From Pirellulales bacterium (GTDB taxonomy: Bacteria > Planctomycetota > Planctomycetia > Pirellulales > JAEUIK01): a stretch of 64,000 nucleotides of DNA. The DNA lies in contig JAHBXR010000006.1 of NCBI GenBank assembly GCA_019636335.1, positions 203,451 through 267,450 on the forward strand, in the 5' to 3' direction. Each line of letters opens with the position of its first letter. Position 1 is the first letter of the stretch. The notes beneath the pieces are model-generated. The model did not search any database, was not told where the DNA came from, and saw nothing but the letters and a program-made list of their open reading frames with translations. This document shows positions 54,646 to 63,171 of the stretch, piece by piece. Both the position numbers and the translations under genes were made by a program.

Positions 54646-55707
54646 ATGACGATTTTAGCGACTTCACGCGACTTTGTCCCGGCGTCCCGGGAGCCTGCGG
54701 CACGGTGGCAAACCGTGTTAAGGCAGGCAGTACGGGACGTGGGCGAATTGTGCCGCCTGCTCGAGTTGCCCGAATCGTTCGCGAAACAGGCCCGAGCCGC
54801 CCGAGGGCCGTTTCCCCTGCTGGTGCCGCGGGGCTATGTCGCCCGAATGGAACGGGGTAATCCGGCCGATCCGCTGCTGCGGCAGGTGCTTCCCCAGGCG
54901 GACGAGGCCGCGGATCTGCCCGGCTACAGTGCCGATCCCGTGGGGGACCGCGCGGCCGAACGAGCCCCAGGGCTGCTGCACAAATATCGCGGCCGTGCCC
55001 TGTTGGTGCTGACGGGGGCCTGCGCCGTCCACTGCCGCTACTGCTTCCGGCGGGAGTTTCCTTACAGCGAGGTGCCGCATACCCCCGCCGCCTGGGAACC
55101 GGCGCTCGCCGAAATCGCCCACGATCCGTCCCTGGCCGAGGTCATTCTCAGCGGGGGCGACCCCTTGATGCTCGTCGATCAGCACCTGGAGCGGCTGGTG
55201 GCGCGGCTGGAGTCGATCGACCACGTGCATCGCCTGCGCCTTCATACGCGTCTGCCGATCGTGCTGCCCGAGCGGGTTGACGAGCGATTGCTGGCCTGGC
55301 TCTCCTCGACCCGCCTGCACGCGGTGGTCGTGGTGCATGCGAATCACCCCGCCGAGCTATCGCCCGAGGTCGGCCTGACCCTGGCACGACTGCGCGACGC
55401 GGGCGCGATGCTGCTGAACCAGGCGGTGCTCTTGCGCGGGGTCAACGACGACGTCAACGTGCTGGCCGAGCTGAGCGAACGGTTGCAGGCGCAGGGGGTC
55501 ATGCCGTATTACCTGCACCAGTTGGACCGCGTGACCGGGGCGGCACACTTCGAGGTCGAAGAATCGCGAGGGCGTCAAATCATCGAATCGTTGCGCGAGC
55601 GGCTGCCCGGCTATCTCGTGCCCAGATATGTTCGCGAAGTCGCCGGAGCGCCATTCAAGGTGCCGCTCGACGATCTTCGCCCGAATGATGGAGAGGAACC
55701 TGTATGA
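54646..55707 (+). CDS. epmB: EF-P lysine 2,3-aminomutase EpmB
   Basis: A radical SAM/PLP enzyme that makes (R)-beta-lysine for EF-P modification. ATG 54646 with GGAAGG gives 353 residues. The iron-sulfur cluster motif is CAVHCRYCFRR, preceded by HKYRGRALLVLTGACAV. Next come VILSGGDPLMLVDQHLERLV and 'LLNQAVLLRGVNDD'. The PLP-lysine region lies toward the C-terminus. The short size (no C-terminal oligomerisation tail as in KamA) favours EpmB, and the gene is divergent from efp-epmA. Its stop overlaps the start of the stress protein gene (ATGA). Confidence 0.95.
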   Translation: MTILATSRDFVPASREPAARWQTVLRQAVRDVGELCRLLELPESFAKQARAARGPFPLLVPRGYVARMERGNPADPLLRQVLPQADEAADLPGYSADPVGDRAAERAPGLLHKYRGRALLVLTGACAVHCRYCFRREFPYSEVPHTPAAWEPALAEIAHDPSLAEVILSGGDPLMLVDQHLERLVARLESIDHVHRLRLHTRLPIVLPERVDERLLAWLSSTRLHAVVVVHANHPAELSPEVGLTLARLRDAGAMLLNQAVLLRGVNDDVNVLAELSERLQAQGVMPYYLHQLDRVTGAAHFEVEESRGRQIIESLRERLPGYLVPRYVREVAGAPFKVPLDDLRPNDGEEPV

Positions 55708-56621
55708 AAGTCTTGATCGGTGTCGACGGATCCGACCACAGTTTTGCCGCCGTACGACAGGCCGGCCGACTCCTGGCCGCGGGCAAGGATGAAGTCGCCT
55801 TCTACTACTCGCCGCCGGAGATCCGGGTGAAGGCGAAGGGCTCATCGCCGACGGCAGCCGCCAAGCACGCGCGAGATCTGCTCTCTAGCAGCGTGTTTGA
55901 ACAGTCACGCAAGCACCTGCCCGAGCCGCTGCGCGCCAGCGTCCACGAGATTGTCGGCACGCAGCATCCGCGGCATGGCCTGATGGTGGCCGCCGAGGAA
56001 TGGCGGGCCGATCTGATCGTCGTCGGCGCGCGGGGCGTCGGCACGATGCAGAAGCTGCTGTTGGGAAGCGTGTCGGACTCGGTGGTTCAGACGTCGCACG
56101 TGCCGGTGCTCGTGGTTCGCGGCAATGCTGTCGCGGCCGATGGCGAGCGCGTGCTGCTCGGCGTTGACGGTTCGGCCGCCTCGCGCGAAGCGGGAGCATT
56201 CTTGAAGAACTTCACCTGGACACCCGGAAGCGCCGGGCGGCTGGTCTATGTGATGGAGTCGATGTTCGCCGGCGAGTTGCCCACCTGGCTGGCCGAAAAG
56301 GCGCGCGACGCCGAGGTCGAGAAGATGGCCCAGGCCTGGATCGCCGAGCACGATGCCGAACGGGCCCAGCGCCGCCAGGAACTGATCGCGTTTAGCAGCG
56401 AGCTGCCCGAGCTGTTTCACCACCAGGAACCGATCGTGGCCGAGGGGACGCCGGCCGAACACGTCCTGAAGGCGGCCGATGAAACGAAGGCCAACCTGAT
56501 TGTACTCGGCGCCCGGGGCTTGGGGGTCTGGAAGCGTCTGCTCGTGGGGAGCACGTCGCACAAAGTGCTGCTGCACGCACAAGCGAGCGTGCTGATCGTA
56601 CGGCAACGCGAACAACCTTGA
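55704..56621 (+). CDS. Universal stress protein with two UspA domains
   Basis: 305 residues in two UspA-fold halves. Domain 1 (about 1-140) begins MKVLIGVDGSDHSFAAVRQA and has the nucleotide-binding block VGARGVGTMQKLLLGSVSDS. Domain 2 (about 148-305) begins RVLLGVDGSAASREAGAFLK and has LGARGLGVWKRLLVGSTSHK. Both carry the G-2x-G-9x-G(S/T) motif, so ATP binding is likely. The start overlaps the epmB stop by four bases, so it is probably translated from the same message. Its exact role is not inferable. Confidence 0.93.
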   Translation: MKVLIGVDGSDHSFAAVRQAGRLLAAGKDEVAFYYSPPEIRVKAKGSSPTAAAKHARDLLSSSVFEQSRKHLPEPLRASVHEIVGTQHPRHGLMVAAEEWRADLIVVGARGVGTMQKLLLGSVSDSVVQTSHVPVLVVRGNAVAADGERVLLGVDGSAASREAGAFLKNFTWTPGSAGRLVYVMESMFAGELPTWLAEKARDAEVEKMAQAWIAEHDAERAQRRQELIAFSSELPELFHHQEPIVAEGTPAEHVLKAADETKANLIVLGARGLGVWKRLLVGSTSHKVLLHAQASVLIVRQREQP

Positions 56622-56673
56622 GCGGGCGGTGACTGCCCGCACGCCTGACGGCCTCGAACACCAGCACACGCCC

Positions 56674-56830
56674 GCGGCGCTTTGCAATCAACTCCGTGGC
56701 CACGGCCGTCACGTTCCTCGGCATCGGCCTGGCCCAAGGGTGCGCCGTGAGGCGCAGCCCGTTGGCCTCCGGGCTCGAGACGCTCGCCTACGGCGTGGGC
56801 GTGGGACTGCACTCGCTGGAGGCTGGCTAA
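56674..56830 (+). pseudogene. C-terminal remnant of a VIT/CCC1-type membrane transporter
   Basis: In the frame ending TAA at 56828-56830 the sequence reads RFAINSVATAVTFLGIGLAQ, then RRSPLASGLETLAYGVGVGL. The last block resembles the final loop and helix of VIT1/CCC1-type Fe/Mn transporters ('GRSPLRSGLEML'). No start or earlier helices are present. It is a short decayed end; assignment by eye only. Confidence 0.4.
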
Positions 56831-56922
56831 GCCGGGACTTCGCGCACGATTGGCCGGCAGGTGATAGCCATGACATGCTGGAAACGGGAATGGACTGATG
56901 GCCAGCGTGACGTGGACTCCAG

Positions 56923-57061
56923 CACGTAGGTCACGCATGCCGTGCGTGACAATGCGCGACGTGGCCAACTCGAACAAGCCCGTAGGTCAGGGACGTGCGT
57001 ACCTGACAACATTCGACGTGGCCAACTCGAACAAGTGTCAGGTACGGCGTACCTGACCTAC
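56923..57061. repeat. REPIN-like palindrome cluster, copy C (three arms)
   Basis: Three hairpin arms and two copies of the spacer GACGTGGCCAACTCGAACAA. The middle and right arms are the GTCAGG...CCTGAC type (56979-57061). The left arm at 56925-56950 keeps the hairpin with a different stem, GTCACGCA against TGCGTGAC, a compensatory change relative to the other arms. The spacer matches that of copy B read on the opposite strand. Confidence 0.85.
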
Positions 57062-57065
57062 AAAA

Positions 57066-57271
57066 TCTGGCCGCGCAGACGGGCAGGCCTTTGCTGCACT
57101 ACGACACCGAGCCAGGCCGGAATCGAGCAGTACATCGCCGCCGCGCAAGCGGCCTTCAAGAAGAATTACGGGCCAATGGCAGCCCTCATTCGGCAGGTGC
57201 TGGACGCGGCTCGGCAGCCCCCCCTGAGCTGTGCGAGAATCCGCGCGCGTCTCGTGGCTGAACGGCGGTAG
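57066..57271 (+). pseudogene. C-terminal remnant of a Fic-family protein
   Basis: One frame gives LAAQTGRPLLHYDTEPG (about 57070-57120). After a frameshift another gives GIEQYIAAAQAAFKKNYGPM, then AALIRQVLDAARQ, ending at 57271. Together they resemble the C-terminal end of Fic/DOC proteins (pattern 'Y..A...A..GDY.PM..L...VL'). The catalytic HPFxxGNGR motif is absent. It starts right after repeat copy C, which may have replaced the upstream part. Confidence 0.5.
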
Positions 57272-57476
57272 CCCCTCGAGAACGCTATCGCGCTCGGTCA
57301 CTTCCAGACTGCGCGCATGCCGCTTGCCCTCCTCCCGAAGCCAGGGAGAGTGTTCGCTGAGAACGGGACCGGTGCTGGCAAGCGGACTCAAGTCACAAGG
57401 ACACCACGCCCTGTCGCGATCGGCGATGCGGGCTGGTCCTTATATAGCCCGGAGGGGCCGCGGCGCGCGGGAACGC

Positions 57477-58111
57477 TCATTCGGCCAGTTGCGGAACCTG
57501 CAAGAGCGGTTCGTAAGGAACGGCCTCGGCCTCGCGGCCGGTCTTCTTGTAGAACTTCACGAGCGCCGTGGCTGCTTCGCGCGTCAGCCAATGCTGGTCG
57601 CCACGTGATTTGCGCAGGATATTGAGCCCTGCAATCAAGTGGGCCTCGGCCTCTTCGTCACGCCCTTGCGCGCTGCGCAGCTTGCCCATGACTGCTTCTG
57701 CATCCCCAAGATACCAACTGCCAGGCAACGCATGTTTACGCATGAACTCAAGTGTCGTAGTAAAGTCCGCATCAATAGCGTCTTGTTCTCCAATCTCTAA
57801 AAGGATTCTGGCAACGACAACTCGTCGCCATGCTGCTTCCGGATCTGCAGGAAACATCCCTCCACATTCACGCAACCATTTGTCAACGGGATGCTGAATG
57901 GTGGTTAGCAAGTGCGCCTGGTGAGGCTCTACGTGATGCAAGTAGTTAAGCCATGTCCAGTGTTCCGTAAGCAACGGAAAAAAGACTCTCCCGGGAATTG
58001 TAGAGTTCCAAAGGTCGTTAATGAGTGACTGTGCTTCAGAAATACGATCTTGGGAATGAAGTACTTCTGCCTGGCATTGCACGTATACACTGAAATCTCT
58101 TCCCGTCGCGA
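57477..58111 (-). pseudogene. 3' part of the kinase-TPR gene, cut off by the insertion sequence
   Basis: From the distal target copy (CGTCGCGA, 58104-58111) the frame continues GRDFSVYVQCQAEVLHSQDR and on for 208 residues to a stop at 57477, ending YEPLLQVPQLAE. It joins in frame with the upstream part at 59494-63171 when the insertion sequence and one 8-bp target copy are removed. Its last ~115 residues closely resemble an internal segment of the upstream part (HWLTREAA.ALV.FYK.TGR), so the original gene had a tandem duplication. A frame starting at ATG 58202 inside the insertion sequence reads into it, but translation from there is unlikely. Confidence 0.9.
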
Positions 58112-59493
58112 GATAGTGCAACCGTTGTTCTGTAAATGACCTTTGTTGGGTGGGGTTACGAGGTTGTCTTGGGGAGGTAGCGTTTCTCGGTTTGCCACTC
58201 ATCGTCGGTCTCCATCAGCACCGCGGTGGCCAGGCGGAGCAAGGAGGCTTCGTTGGGGAAGATGCTCGCCACGCGCGTCCGCCGCTTCAGCTCGCGGTTC
58301 AATCGCTCCAGCGCGTTATTCGTCCGCAGCCGCCGGCGATGCTCGGCCGGGAAGGCGAACACGGCCAGCCCCTCCGGCACGTTGGCCTCCAACCAGGCCG
58401 CTAGCTTCGGCGCCGACGTGACGTGCTTCGACACCATCTGGCCCAGCAGCCGATCCGCTTCCGCGCGATTCGGCGCGTTGAACACCGAGCGCAGATCGCG
58501 GCTGGCTTCGTCCTGCGGTACGTTTGGCGGCAGGTGATCGATGAGGTTCTGCTGTAAGTGGAACTGACATCGCTGCCAGGGCACGCCCGCAAATCGGGCC
58601 TGCAAGGCGGCCCGCAGTCCGGCGTGATCGTCACTGGTGATCAACCGCACGCCGTGCAGGCCACGCGCTTGCAGTCCGGCGAGAAACTCGCGCCAATGCA
58701 CCTCGGCTTCGGAAAGCGAGACGCTCAGGCCCAACACGCTGCGTCGCCCGTCGGGCTGGACGCCGATCGCGACCAAGAGCGCGCAGGAGACCACGGTGCC
58801 GCCGATGCGGACCTTTTCGTAGCGGGCGTCGAGGAACAAGTAGGGAACCTCGGCCAACGGCCGCTCACGCCAGGCGGTCAGCTCTTCGTCGAGCGTCTGC
58901 ACGGCGCGGCTGACCTGCATGCTGGTTACTTCGCGGCCGCAGAGTTGCTCCATCACGGCGGTCACCTTCCGCGTCGAGACCCCTTGGAGATACATCTCGG
59001 CGACCGCCGCGGCCAACGCGCGTTCGCTCCGCGTGCCACGCTCCAAAGCCGACGGATAGAACTCGATGCCGCGCGCCTGGGGCACGGCCAGCTCGAGCGT
59101 GCCCAGGCGGGTGCGGAGCGACTTGGCCTTGAAACCGTTGGCATAGCCGCGGCGGTCAGGCGTGCGCTCGTAGGGCTGCGCGCCCAGCGCCTGGCTGCGT
59201 TCAAGCTTCATGGCTTCATTCAACAGCGTCTGCATCGCCTGAGCCATGCCGTCGAAGCCGTGGTCGACAAGCAACTCAAGCAGCTCGTGGAAGCTGCCCG
59301 GCGAATCGGAGTCGGCTTGGGTCTCGAAGTCGAGGCGGTTACGATGATCGCGGTGGGTCATGGGCGTGTCTCCTTGGAAATGTGGTAATTCCCAAAGAAA
59401 ACCGCGTATGGCCCGCCCTTTCCAAGATCACTTCACGCGCAAATGACAGCAATGCTGGCTGCCACGCGTTTACAGAAGGAATGATGCACTACC
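58112..59493 (-). mobile_element. Intact IS256-type insertion sequence, copy 2 (1,382 bp)
   Basis: On the plus strand the element starts GATAGTGCAACCGTTGTTCT and ends with the complement of GGTAGTGCATCATTCCTTCT, the same imperfect inverted repeats as copy 1. The 8-bp target duplication CGTCGCGA is exact at 58104-58111 and 59494-59501. It carries one full-length transposase gene and disrupts a kinase-TPR gene in the same orientation. Confidence 0.97.
58156..59361 (-). CDS. IS256/Mutator-family DDE transposase
   Basis: 401 residues, full length for the family. The N-terminal part holds a helix-turn-helix region (QGVSTRKVTAVMEQLCGREV). The catalytic triad is Asp178 in PYLFLDARYEKVR, Asp244 in LITSDDHAGLRAAL and Glu352 in TNNALERLNRELKRRTRV; the C/H region lies between the second Asp and the Glu (WQRCQFHLQQNL). 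The start ATG lies 132 bp inside the left end and the stop 44 bp from the right end. It is probably active in cis and could mobilise the decayed copy 1, whose ends are preserved. Confidence 0.97.
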   Translation of the reverse strand: MTHRDHRNRLDFETQADSDSPGSFHELLELLVDHGFDGMAQAMQTLLNEAMKLERSQALGAQPYERTPDRRGYANGFKAKSLRTRLGTLELAVPQARGIEFYPSALERGTRSERALAAAVAEMYLQGVSTRKVTAVMEQLCGREVTSMQVSRAVQTLDEELTAWRERPLAEVPYLFLDARYEKVRIGGTVVSCALLVAIGVQPDGRRSVLGLSVSLSEAEVHWREFLAGLQARGLHGVRLITSDDHAGLRAALQARFAGVPWQRCQFHLQQNLIDHLPPNVPQDEASRDLRSVFNAPNRAEADRLLGQMVSKHVTSAPKLAAWLEANVPEGLAVFAFPAEHRRRLRTNNALERLNRELKRRTRVASIFPNEASLLRLATAVLMETDDEWQTEKRYLPKTTS

Positions 59494-62400
59494 CGTCGCG
59501 ACGCCATCAACAACATCCTGTTCGGTAACTTTGTTTTCTCTCATCAAGGCGACGGCCTCGTCGAATCGCCCGGAATAGATGTATGTTCTGGCAATGGAAA
59601 GGTTTTCCCAGATTGTATTCCTCGCCCCGGCAGCCAGACGCATACGGGCATGCTTCCGATACAATTCTTCGGCTCTATTAAAGTCGCCCTGTGTTTCGGA
59701 AACCCATGCCAATGTCTCGATATCGAACAAGGGACTTCCTTGCGGCTTGAACTCCACCGCAAATGCGAGTTGCGGAACCTGCAAGAGCGGTTCGTAGGAA
59801 ACCGTCTCGGCCTCGCGGCCGGTGTTCTTGTAGAACGTCACAAGCGCCGAGGCGGCTTCGCGAGTCAGCCAGTGGTGTTCGCCGCGCGACTTGCGCAGGT
59901 TCGCCAGGCCGCTCAATAACAGTCGTTCGGCTTCCTCATTCCTTCCTTGGGCGGCACGCAGTTCACCCATGACGCTTTCGGCATGAGCGACAAGCCAAAG
60001 GGTCGGCGTAGGTGAGCCCTGCAGATCGTTTAATATCCTGGTATAGGCGTCGTCGATTCTGTCGTGTAGTCCTTTATCAACGAGTATCTTGGCCAGGACT
60101 ACTCGCTTCCAAGGATCGTGATACTTTGGGGAGAAGGCGGTCAACCATTCCTCGACTGGTCCAGTCGTGTCTGTCAACAGATGCTCATTGGCTACTTGCG
60201 GGTGCAGTTTATGCTTCAAATACACCACGTGAGCAGTGTGAGGCCCCTCTGGAATATCGAGTGCTGCGAGTTGTGGTGCCAGAATAACTGCGTTGTCGAG
60301 GTTGCCCAAGCAGTGCACCAACTCCATTTGGCTGTGTACACACAGCGAAAATTGGTGCGCCGCATTTGGGTTCCTCGATGCTTCTTCCACAGACATCGGA
60401 TGCTCTCGTAATAGCTTAGAAGCATCGTCGAATCGGCCGGCGATGATGTAGACCGACGCCATTATGAAAGGCTCGTGCCTGGCTGCTTCTTCACCCTCGA
60501 ACCTTCGTCGCAATTCAAACTCTTGGCGATAGTATTCCTCAGCGAGGTCGACCTCACCCCAATGAAGCGCATTGGACGCAGCTTGCCCCAGCGGTTCCAT
60601 CAATAGTGGACTGCCATTAGGTATCACCTCGTAGATATTCGCTATTGTTTCGCGAAACAGGGCCTCACTTTCTTGTCGTCGCCCCAACTCTAAACGAAGT
60701 CTGGCAGTCTCCATTGCAACCGCAAATACCAAAAAATGACTGCGTCCAAGTATTTCGCGCATTTGCGGAAGCGTCCTTTCATATACTGCCAACGCACCGG
60801 ATGGATTGCCCTGCTTTACTAACAATTGTGCTCGCAGCGAATCCGCGATCAGCAAGGAAATACGATCTCCACCTTCCTGCTGCATCAGTATCTGCGTCGC
60901 TTCAAGCATCATTTGTTGTGCGGAGTTCCCATCTCCTCGTGCGAGTAGGGACGATGCTCGCGCCATCAAGACAAAGCCTACGTTACCGTCCTCTGCCCCT
61001 AACTTGGCGCGCCGGATTCGATACACGTCCTCCCAAAGCCGATCTACTTCCCTGAAATAGTCACCGCGTTGGTCAAAGTGAAAGTAATTGGCTTTCATCG
61101 CCATCAGCCACGCCAGGGAGAATTCTGCATCTGCTACGGCAAGCGCATCGACTCCGTAAATCCTCTTTCTCGCTTCGAAGGCGTCTCGCAACAGTGGCTC
61201 TCCTTCGTCAAGACTGCCTTGCCAGTGTCGTAGCACGCCCAAATGCAGTTTGCTGGTGGCCATGTCGGCGTCACTGGCTCCGTGCTGCATCCGCAAGTTG
61301 TAGGCATCCTGAATGAGCGGCTCTGCTTCTTTCACCTGCCCGAGATTGCTGTAGACATTCCCCAGGGTGTCGAGCATGGCGGCCAACACCAAGGGTTGGT
61401 CTGCGAGATTCTCTCGCGATCGTTCGGCTCCACGTTTCAGCAATTCGCTCAGTGGCAAGTCCATGCCAACTTCGTCGGCCCTGCGGAAGCCGAGCTTGGC
61501 CATCCCCAAAGGGTCGGCTGTCGTGAAGAGCTCTTCCAGCATGCTCGATATCTGCGTGGCATTTTTTGCTTGTTGTTCGGCCAAGGTGCGTGCTTCTGTG
61601 GCAGCTGTTTCCGCCTGTTGTGCCTTGCGCACGGCTTCTTGCTCGGCCAACAGGGCGCGATCGGCTTGTTCTCGCGCTTCGCGTTCGGCGATGGCCGTTT
61701 GCTGAGCCTCATCGCGCGCCGTGCGGATGCGCAGTGCCGCCACCGTGGAGATTGTCGCGACGCTCAATAGCAAAACGATCGACAGGGCCGATAGGGTTGC
61801 CACGACCGGGTTCTGTCGCGTCCACCGCGCCAGGCGCTGTCCGGCCGTTAGCGGTCGCGCCGACGTTGCTTCACCCCAGCAGAATCTGCGCAGGTCGTCG
61901 GCCAGTTCGCCGGCGGTTGTATAGCGATCACCCGGCTTCTGCTCCAAGCATTTGAGGCAGATCGCTTCGAGGTCGCGTGGCACGTCGGCGCGGACGGCTC
62001 GCAACGACAGTGTCTTGCCTTGCACAACTCGCGCCAGCGTGGCCGCGTCCGACTTGCCGCGGAACGGCGGCTCCCCCGCGAGCAGTTCAAACAGGATCAC
62101 GCCGAGCGAATAGATGTCGGTCGCCGGGCCAAGCTCGTTCACCAGCCCCTCGGCCTGCTCGGGGGACATATAGGCGGGCGTCCCCACGATCACCCCCGAC
62201 CGCGTGTCGTGGCCGACCTGGTCGAGCAGCTTCGCGAGTCCGAAATCGGTGATCTTGCCCGAGAGAGCCGGGGCCGACGCCGTTTCGCCAACCTGAAACG
62301 TTGTTTCATTCGTGGACGACTCGAGCAGCACGTTTGCCGGCTTCAGATCGCGATGGAGCACACCCTGCGCGTGCGCGTACTGCATCGCATCGGCCAGATC

Positions 62401-63171
62401 GGCTACCAGGCGAGCCGCCTCCTCGATCGGCACCGCAGAAGTTCGCTCGCGGAGCCACTCGGCGAGACTCTGGCCCGGCACGTAGGCCGCGGCGATGAAG
62501 GAAAGCGGCCCGACTTCGCCGATCTCGAAGACCGGCACGATGTGGGGGTGCGTCAAGCGTGCCGCCGCCTGGGCCTCGCGCTGGAAGCGTTCCCTGGCTT
62601 CGGCGCCGGGCAGCGAATCGCCACGCGGAACCTTGAGCGCCACCAATCGCTTGAGGACCGGATCGCGCGCCAGGAAGACGACGCCCAGCCCGCCGCGTCC
62701 TAGCTCGCGCAAGAGCTCGAATCGGCCGATGCGCTTGCCAGCCAGATCAAACAAGGCTGGTGTGTGAGCGGAGGGCTCTTTACTCTCTTGCACCGCCGCA
62801 TCTTGTCCGTCGATCGCAGGTGGCGCTGCCTTGGCACGGCGATGGAGCTCCAATTGCCAGAGGCAATCTTCCAACTCGGCCAACTTCTGGGCCAGCTCCG
62901 GATCGGTCACCAGCGAGTCGTCGAGCGATGAGTCGGCCGGGTTCGAAGGTTGGGGGGTCTCGGCCTCGCCATTCGTGACGCGGGGCTGCATCGTGGCGTC
63001 CGGCAGCGGCGCGCGGCTCCCTTGCCACGATTGATCGATGAGGTATTGGTGATAGGTCACCAGCAACTCGGCCAGCGCCGACTCTTGCGGCGCCGATTCT
63101 GGATTCGCCGAAGCTCGATGTGCCGAAGGTTGGCTCGGCGGCGTGTCGTCGTCACGATTGGTCGTGTCCAT
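59470..63171 (-). CDS. Ser/Thr protein kinase with TPR region, truncated by the insertion sequence
   Basis: The frame has 1,233 codons; the last seven residues (GSASFLL) come from the insertion sequence, so the native part ends at residue 1226 (of an original ~1,434). A disordered N-terminus (~1-150) precedes the kinase domain at about 150-430: GRGGLG, Lys in VALKVPRGD, HRDLKPAN near 271, ITDFGLAKL and GTPAYMSPEQ. A membrane helix near 455-480 (VATLSALSIVLLLSVATIST) and an Ala/Glu-rich coiled coil (REAREQADRALLAEQEAVRK) follow, then many TPR units. It overlaps the ECF sigma gene by 20 bp, the usual planctomycete sigma-kinase pair. Kinase, helix and most TPRs remain, so the product may still work. 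Confidence 0.9.
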   Translation of the reverse strand: MDTTNRDDDTPPSQPSAHRASANPESAPQESALAELLVTYHQYLIDQSWQGSRAPLPDATMQPRVTNGEAETPQPSNPADSSLDDSLVTDPELAQKLAELEDCLWQLELHRRAKAAPPAIDGQDAAVQESKEPSAHTPALFDLAGKRIGRFELLRELGRGGLGVVFLARDPVLKRLVALKVPRGDSLPGAEARERFQREAQAAARLTHPHIVPVFEIGEVGPLSFIAAAYVPGQSLAEWLRERTSAVPIEEAARLVADLADAMQYAHAQGVLHRDLKPANVLLESSTNETTFQVGETASAPALSGKITDFGLAKLLDQVGHDTRSGVIVGTPAYMSPEQAEGLVNELGPATDIYSLGVILFELLAGEPPFRGKSDAATLARVVQGKTLSLRAVRADVPRDLEAICLKCLEQKPGDRYTTAGELADDLRRFCWGEATSARPLTAGQRLARWTRQNPVVATLSALSIVLLLSVATISTVAALRIRTARDEAQQTAIAEREAREQADRALLAEQEAVRKAQQAETAATEARTLAEQQAKNATQISSMLEELFTTADPLGMAKLGFRRADEVGMDLPLSELLKRGAERSRENLADQPLVLAAMLDTLGNVYSNLGQVKEAEPLIQDAYNLRMQHGASDADMATSKLHLGVLRHWQGSLDEGEPLLRDAFEARKRIYGVDALAVADAEFSLAWLMAMKANYFHFDQRGDYFREVDRLWEDVYRIRRAKLGAEDGNVGFVLMARASSLLARGDGNSAQQMMLEATQILMQQEGGDRISLLIADSLRAQLLVKQGNPSGALAVYERTLPQMREILGRSHFLVFAVAMETARLRLELGRRQESEALFRETIANIYEVIPNGSPLLMEPLGQAASNALHWGEVDLAEEYYRQEFELRRRFEGEEAARHEPFIMASVYIIAGRFDDASKLLREHPMSVEEASRNPNAAHQFSLCVHSQMELVHCLGNLDNAVILAPQLAALDIPEGPHTAHVVYLKHKLHPQVANEHLLTDTTGPVEEWLTAFSPKYHDPWKRVVLAKILVDKGLHDRIDDAYTRILNDLQGSPTPTLWLVAHAESVMGELRAAQGRNEEAERLLLSGLANLRKSRGEHHWLTREAASALVTFYKNTGREAETVSYEPLLQVPQLAFAVEFKPQGSPLFDIETLAWVSETQGDFNRAEELYRKHARMRLAAGARNTIWENLSIARTYIYSGRFDEAVALMRENKVTEQDVVDGVATGSASFLL

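Noticed and set aside
56622..56640. GCGGGC/GCCCGC hairpin after the stress-protein gene as a terminator
   Set aside because: Six-base stem and no T run; too weak to call.
56923..57061. Possible CRISPR-like array (repeated GTGGCCAACTCGAACAAG spacer)
   Set aside because: Only two to three units, alternating with palindromes; no cas genes; it fits the paired-palindrome repeat family.
58156..59361. IS as a source of an outward promoter driving the kinase 3' part
   Set aside because: A frame from 58202 reads out of the element, but I see no convincing promoter or ribosome binding site.
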